This document shows positions 6,713 to 9,557 of a DNA stretch of 9,557 nucleotides, in pieces (the stretch's first letter is position 1; each line of letters opens with the position of its first letter). This DNA is from an uncultured Odoribacter sp. (GTDB lineage Bacteria; Bacteroidota; Bacteroidia; Bacteroidales; Marinifilaceae), in NCBI GenBank assembly GCA_905204385.1, contig CAJKZL010000082.1, positions 1 through 9,557 on the forward strand, given 5' to 3'. The notes under the pieces were generated by a model, which was given only the letters and a program-made list of their open reading frames with translations, was not told the DNA's origin and ran no database searches. The translations under genes were made by a program, and so were the position numbers.

Positions 6713-7453
6713 TTAAATCTCGATATTCCCCTTCGCTTCCTTTTTCAGCAGGGTAATGACAATCTTGGCCGTATTTTGTTCGGCTTCTTTTTTAGAGCTG
6801 CCTTCAGCGCATCCTTTTTCTTCACCGTTGACAACTACCCGGCAAGAAAATTTACGCTTTCCCCGGTTTGTTTCCCCGGTTTGAAACTGAACATCGATTT
6901 TATTTTTCTGTCCCCATTCGATCAGCCGGCTTTTGTAATTCGTATCCACCGTAACCAGATCTTTGATATTGAAAAAATTGGGAAAAATAAACTTTTCGAT
7001 AAAGCGCTTGGTGTTGACAAATCCCTGATCCAGGAACATCGCTCCGATAAAAGCTTCGAAGACATCCCCATAGACATGTTTATTGCGCGAAATATCCGAT
7101 TTCGCCACCACCGCCTTATTCAAGCCGATATGGATAGCCAGTTCGTTCAGGGATTCCCGGCTAACCACCTTGGAACGGACACGAGTCAAAAAACCCTCGT
7201 CCTTATTAGGAAAGAATTTATAAAGCAATTCAGCGACTATAGCACCTAACACCGCATCTCCTAAAAATTCCAGACGCTCGTAATTCAAGACGACCCCTTT
7301 GGTAGTAATTTTAGAGGCCGATTTATGCAATAAAGCCAGTCGGTAGAGGCTTTTATTGTTAGGGACAAAGCCGATCTGAGAAATAGACAATCCATAAAAC
7401 TTCCCGTTACGATTCAGGTAAAGTCTTATGGATTGAATGATTTGCCTAATCAC
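6713..7453 (-). CDS. rnc: Ribonuclease III
   Basis: RNase III cleaves double-stranded RNA and matures rRNA precursors. The 246-residue protein has the nuclease domain first (about 25-165), with signature ERLEFLGDAVLG (59-70) and metal-binding acidic residues E59, E62, D66, D130 and E133 (equivalents of E38, E41, D45, D114 and E117 of E. coli). The double-stranded RNA-binding domain follows (about 172-240), with the KKEAEQNTAKIVITLL helix. The start is GTG at 7451-7453, supported by the N-terminal pattern usual for the phylum (a basic amphipathic stretch before LGF-like SIS-QIGFVPNN); no ATG fits. It lies 24 bases after fabF in the same frame, so it is the last gene of the acpP-fabF-rnc operon, and it ends just before a hairpin terminator. 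All catalytic residues are present. Confidence 0.96.
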   Translation of the reverse strand: MIRQIIQSIRLYLNRNGKFYGLSISQIGFVPNNKSLYRLALLHKSASKITTKGVVLNYERLEFLGDAVLGAIVAELLYKFFPNKDEGFLTRVRSKVVSRESLNELAIHIGLNKAVVAKSDISRNKHVYGDVFEAFIGAMFLDQGFVNTKRFIEKFIFPNFFNIKDLVTVDTNYKSRLIEWGQKNKIDVQFQTGETNRGKRKFSCRVVVNGEEKGCAEGSSKKEAEQNTAKIVITLLKKEAKGNIEI

Positions 7454-7477
7454 AGCCCTAAAGAATTTAGTATGTGA

Positions 7478-8716
7478 TTATTTTTTGATTACAACACAGG
7501 CATTGTGCCCACCGAAGCCAAAAGTATTACTGATGGCGACATCCACCTTCCGTTGCTGGGGTTCGTTGAACGTAAAATTCAATTTCGGATCGAGTTCCGG
7601 ATCCAGGTTGTGGAAGTTAATGGTCGGAGGAACAACATCGTTCTTTACAGCCAGCGTACAAGCGATCGCTTCCACAGCTCCTGCAGCCCCCAACAAGTGG
7701 CCTGTCATGGATTTCGTAGAACTGATATTCAACTTGTATGCATGTTCGCCGAATGCCCTCAGGATTGCTGTAGGTTCGGAAATATCTCCTAAACCGGTAG
7801 AAGTCCCATGAACATTGATATAATCGATGTCTTCGGGCTTCATCCCTGCATCCTCCAGCGCCAGCAACATCACGTCGTAGGCTCCGTCGGGATTGGGAGC
7901 AGTCATATGATAAGCATCACAATTGCCTGCGCCACCGGCTAACTCAGCATAAATACGGGCACCTCTTTGGACAGCATGCTCATATTCTTCCAGAATCAGA
8001 CACGCACCACCCTCGCCGAGTACAAAACCATCACGGTCAGCGTCAAAAGGCCGGGAAGCAGATTTAGGATCATCATTGCGGGTGGATATGGCTTTCATGG
8101 AGTTAAAACCACCGACACCTGGAACGGTAACGGCAGCTTCAGAGCCTCCGGCCACCATAACATCAGCTTTTCCTAAGCGGATTAAGTTCAATGCATCAAC
8201 TATAGCATGAGCCGATGAAGCACAGGCAGAAACAGTCGTATAGTTCGGTCCTTTCAGACCGTTCTCTATCGCGATCATCGCTCCACCCATATTGGCTATC
8301 ATCTTGGGTATAAAAAAAGGATTGAACCGAGGTGTACCATCCCCTTTTGAAAAAGTATCGCACTCTTCAAAAAAAGTCTGCAAGCCACCGATTCCAGCAC
8401 CCCAAATTACACCTATCCGACGTTTATTCTCCTGCTCCAGGTCCATACCTGAATCTTTCAGCGCCTCACGGGCCGCAATGATACCGAACTGGGTATAAAG
8501 ATCCATCTTACGAACCTCCTTGCGGTCGAAATATTCGGTCGGTTCGTAATTTTTTACTTCACAGGCAAACTGCGTACGGAATTTTGATGCATCGAAACGA
8601 GTAATAGGACCGGCGCCACTGACGCCTTTTAATAAATTGTCCCAAAACTCAGGCACATTATGACCTAAAGGATTTATGGTTCCAAGACCTGTAATTACTA
8701 CTCGTTTCAGATTCAT
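7478..8716 (-). CDS. fabF: 3-oxoacyl-[acyl-carrier-protein] synthase II
   Basis: FabF (KAS II) condenses malonyl-ACP with an acyl-ACP to lengthen fatty acids in the cytoplasmic type II pathway. At 412 residues it has the normal length, and the thiolase-fold active site is complete: C165 in TVSACASSAH, H303 in NVHGTSTG, K335 and H340 in STKSMTGHLLGAAGA, plus the C-terminal glycine-rich loop NTFGFGGHN (398-406). The Cys-His-His set separates it from KAS III enzymes. Its ATG lies 15 bases after acpP, which encodes its substrate carrier, and rnc follows 24 bases downstream. This order is widely conserved. No anomaly seen. Confidence 0.97.
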   Translation of the reverse strand: MNLKRVVITGLGTINPLGHNVPEFWDNLLKGVSGAGPITRFDASKFRTQFACEVKNYEPTEYFDRKEVRKMDLYTQFGIIAAREALKDSGMDLEQENKRRIGVIWGAGIGGLQTFFEECDTFSKGDGTPRFNPFFIPKMIANMGGAMIAIENGLKGPNYTTVSACASSAHAIVDALNLIRLGKADVMVAGGSEAAVTVPGVGGFNSMKAISTRNDDPKSASRPFDADRDGFVLGEGGACLILEEYEHAVQRGARIYAELAGGAGNCDAYHMTAPNPDGAYDVMLLALEDAGMKPEDIDYINVHGTSTGLGDISEPTAILRAFGEHAYKLNISSTKSMTGHLLGAAGAVEAIACTLAVKNDVVPPTINFHNLDPELDPKLNFTFNEPQQRKVDVAISNTFGFGGHNACVVIKK

Positions 8717-8731
8717 AAAAATAATATTAAA

Positions 8732-8968
8732 TTACTTTACGTTAGCTTCTACGTATGAGATAGCGTCACCTACAGTAACAATTTTTTCAGCCTGATCGTC
8801 CGGAATGGTGATATTAAATTCTTTTTCCAGCTCCATAATCAGCTCAACAGTATCCAAAGAGTCTGCACCCAGATCATTTGTAAAGGTAGCTTCCGGTTTA
8901 ACCTCTGATGCATCGACACCCAATTTTTCTTCAATAATCCGTTGTACTCTTTCAGTAATGTCAGACAT
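8732..8968 (-). CDS. acpP: Acyl carrier protein
   Basis: A 78-residue acidic acyl carrier protein that carries growing fatty acyl chains on a 4'-phosphopantetheine arm. The attachment site is S37 in the motif [17 protein letters not shown] at the start of helix II; the length and acidic helix pattern match primary-metabolism ACPs. It is the first gene of the acpP-fabF-rnc operon, is read divergently from purN and probably uses the promoter box at 9048-9055, giving a leader of about 75 bases. The adjacent fabF supports a role in primary fatty acid synthesis. Confidence 0.97.
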   Translation of the reverse strand: MSDITERVQRIIEEKLGVDASEVKPEATFTNDLGADSLDTVELIMELEKEFNITIPDDQAEKIVTVGDAISYVEANVK

Positions 8969-9047
8969 AGCTTAAAATTTTAATTAGACATTCTTATTAA
9001 TTTCACTCTACACACAATGATGTGCATAATTATCTAAATTCAGAGGG

Positions 9048-9055
9048 CAAATTTA
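9048..9055 (-). promoter_or_regulatory. Probable -7 box of the acpP-fabF-rnc operon
   Basis: On the minus strand this reads TAAATTTG, matching TAnnTTTG. A -33 TTTG at the right distance is not clear; only a T-rich TTTAG-like stretch lies about 17 bases upstream. The call rests on the -7 match and its position before acpP. Confidence 0.5.
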
Positions 9056-9082
9056 GACTTTATTTTTTTCACTAAAAAATTT

Positions 9083-9112
9083 TTTGCCAAGAATAAACTT
9101 TTATTACCTTTA
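9083..9112 (+). promoter_or_regulatory. Possible promoter of purN
   Basis: TTTG (9083-9086) and TACCTTTA (9105-9112) are 18 bases apart. The second box misses the last G of TAnnTTTG, and the spacing is slightly short, so this is a weaker match than that of efp. The leader to the ATG at 9140 would be about 20 bases. Confidence 0.4.
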
Positions 9113-9139
9113 TCGTCTTGATTTTTAAATGCTTACACC

Positions 9140-9557
9140 ATGAAAAAAATAGCAATATTTGCCTCAGGATCAGGTTCTAACGCTGAAAATATCATTCAAT
9201 ATTTTGCTCAAAAACCGCAATTCTGCGTAAAATCTGTCTTTTGTAATGTCCCGGATGCTTACGTTCTGGAACGGGCTAAAAAATACCGTATTCCATCTTT
9301 TGTTTTCAACCGGGAAGAGTTCCGGAATCCGGATAAAGTATTCCGCCAGCTCCAGGAACAGGAGATCGATTTTATCGCCTGTTCTTTCGTATCCAAAGCA
9401 CAGGACATCATAGATATACGCAATCTTTTAAAAGCGCACGGCAATCCCGATATAGATCTGATCGCAAAAATCGAGAGCCGCGCGGGCGTGAACAACATCG
9501 ACGAAATTTTGGAAGTCAGCAACGGCATCATGATCGGCCGCGGCGACATGGGCGTGG
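9140..9557 (+). CDS. purN: purN start joined in frame to a pyruvate kinase middle segment (chimeric, runs off the window)
   Basis: The first 78 or so codons are the N-terminus of phosphoribosylglycinamide formyltransferase (purine synthesis, GAR to FGAR): KIAIFASGSGSNAENII with the phosphate-binding GSGSN loop (9-14), then ERAKKYRIPSFVFNREEF and LQEQEIDFI. PurN should go on with something like V-L-A-G-F-L and later the catalytic Asn-His-Asp set; none of this appears. Instead, from about residue 77, the frame reads DFIACSFVSKAQDIIDIRNLL, then LIAKIESRAGVNNIDEILEVSNGIMIGRGDMGV, which is pyruvate kinase: K110 fits the catalytic lysine, and E112 and D135 the metal-binding acidic residues. The pyruvate kinase N-terminal part is missing. 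By hand count GC is about 40% in 9140-9360 and about 50% in 9381-9557, reaching 60% in the last 78 bases. Divergent placement from acpP fits native purN; the pyruvate kinase part looks foreign. The end of the frame is outside the window. Confidence 0.8.
   Translation, partial: MKKIAIFASGSGSNAENIIQYFAQKPQFCVKSVFCNVPDAYVLERAKKYRIPSFVFNREEFRNPDKVFRQLQEQEIDFIACSFVSKAQDIIDIRNLLKAHGNPDIDLIAKIESRAGVNNIDEILEVSNGIMIGRGDMGV

Noticed and set aside
9259..9549. Minus-strand open frame of 96 codons at the right end
   Set aside because: It is antisense to the purN/pyruvate kinase frame and shows no recognisable domain.

Overview
The window looks like chromosomal DNA from a Bacteroidota member, most likely a Bacteroidales gut-type species; a closer placement such as Odoribacteraceae would be a guess. 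Three things point there. The gene order acpP-fabF-rnc with purN divergent is typical of the phylum. So is the MoxR/DUF58/DUF4350/DUF4129/SpoIIM/RDD cluster. Several genes are preceded by Bacteroidota-type promoter boxes (-7 TAnnTTTG, with a -33 TTTG where visible).

Bases 1-5111, minus strand, form one tightly packed operon read right to left: a SpoIIM/DUF95-family membrane protein (split by a stop codon), a multipass membrane protein, a DUF4129 protein, a DUF4350 protein, a MoxR-type AAA+ ATPase and a DUF58 protein that runs off the window. Gaps are a few bases or genes overlap. In other Bacteroidota this set is thought to work at the cell envelope, with MoxR as a chaperone-like ATPase for its membrane and DUF58/VWA-like partners; the exact job is unknown. 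An RDD-family membrane gene (5223-5933) is divergent from the operon and is a usual companion of it.

Bases 5934-9139 hold housekeeping genes: efp (elongation factor P) on plus, then a bidirectional terminator hairpin, then rnc, fabF and acpP on minus as an acpP-fabF-rnc operon. Bases 9140-9557, plus strand, start as purN (GAR transformylase), divergent from acpP.

Three anomalies stand out. (1) The SpoIIM-family gene has a single in-frame TAA after 117 codons, and homology continues in the same frame on the other side. (2) The DUF58 gene in the same operon has an in-frame TAG at 21-23, just before what looks like its conserved PVRRG(E/D) stretch, so the operon may be decaying or the sequence may carry errors. 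(3) The purN reading frame turns, at about residue 79, into the middle of a pyruvate kinase, with a rise in GC. This looks like a chimeric junction, probably an assembly artefact, rather than a natural enzyme. I see no mobile element, CRISPR array, tRNA or rRNA, and no convincing new biological system. No gene-free stretch exceeds about 171 bases.
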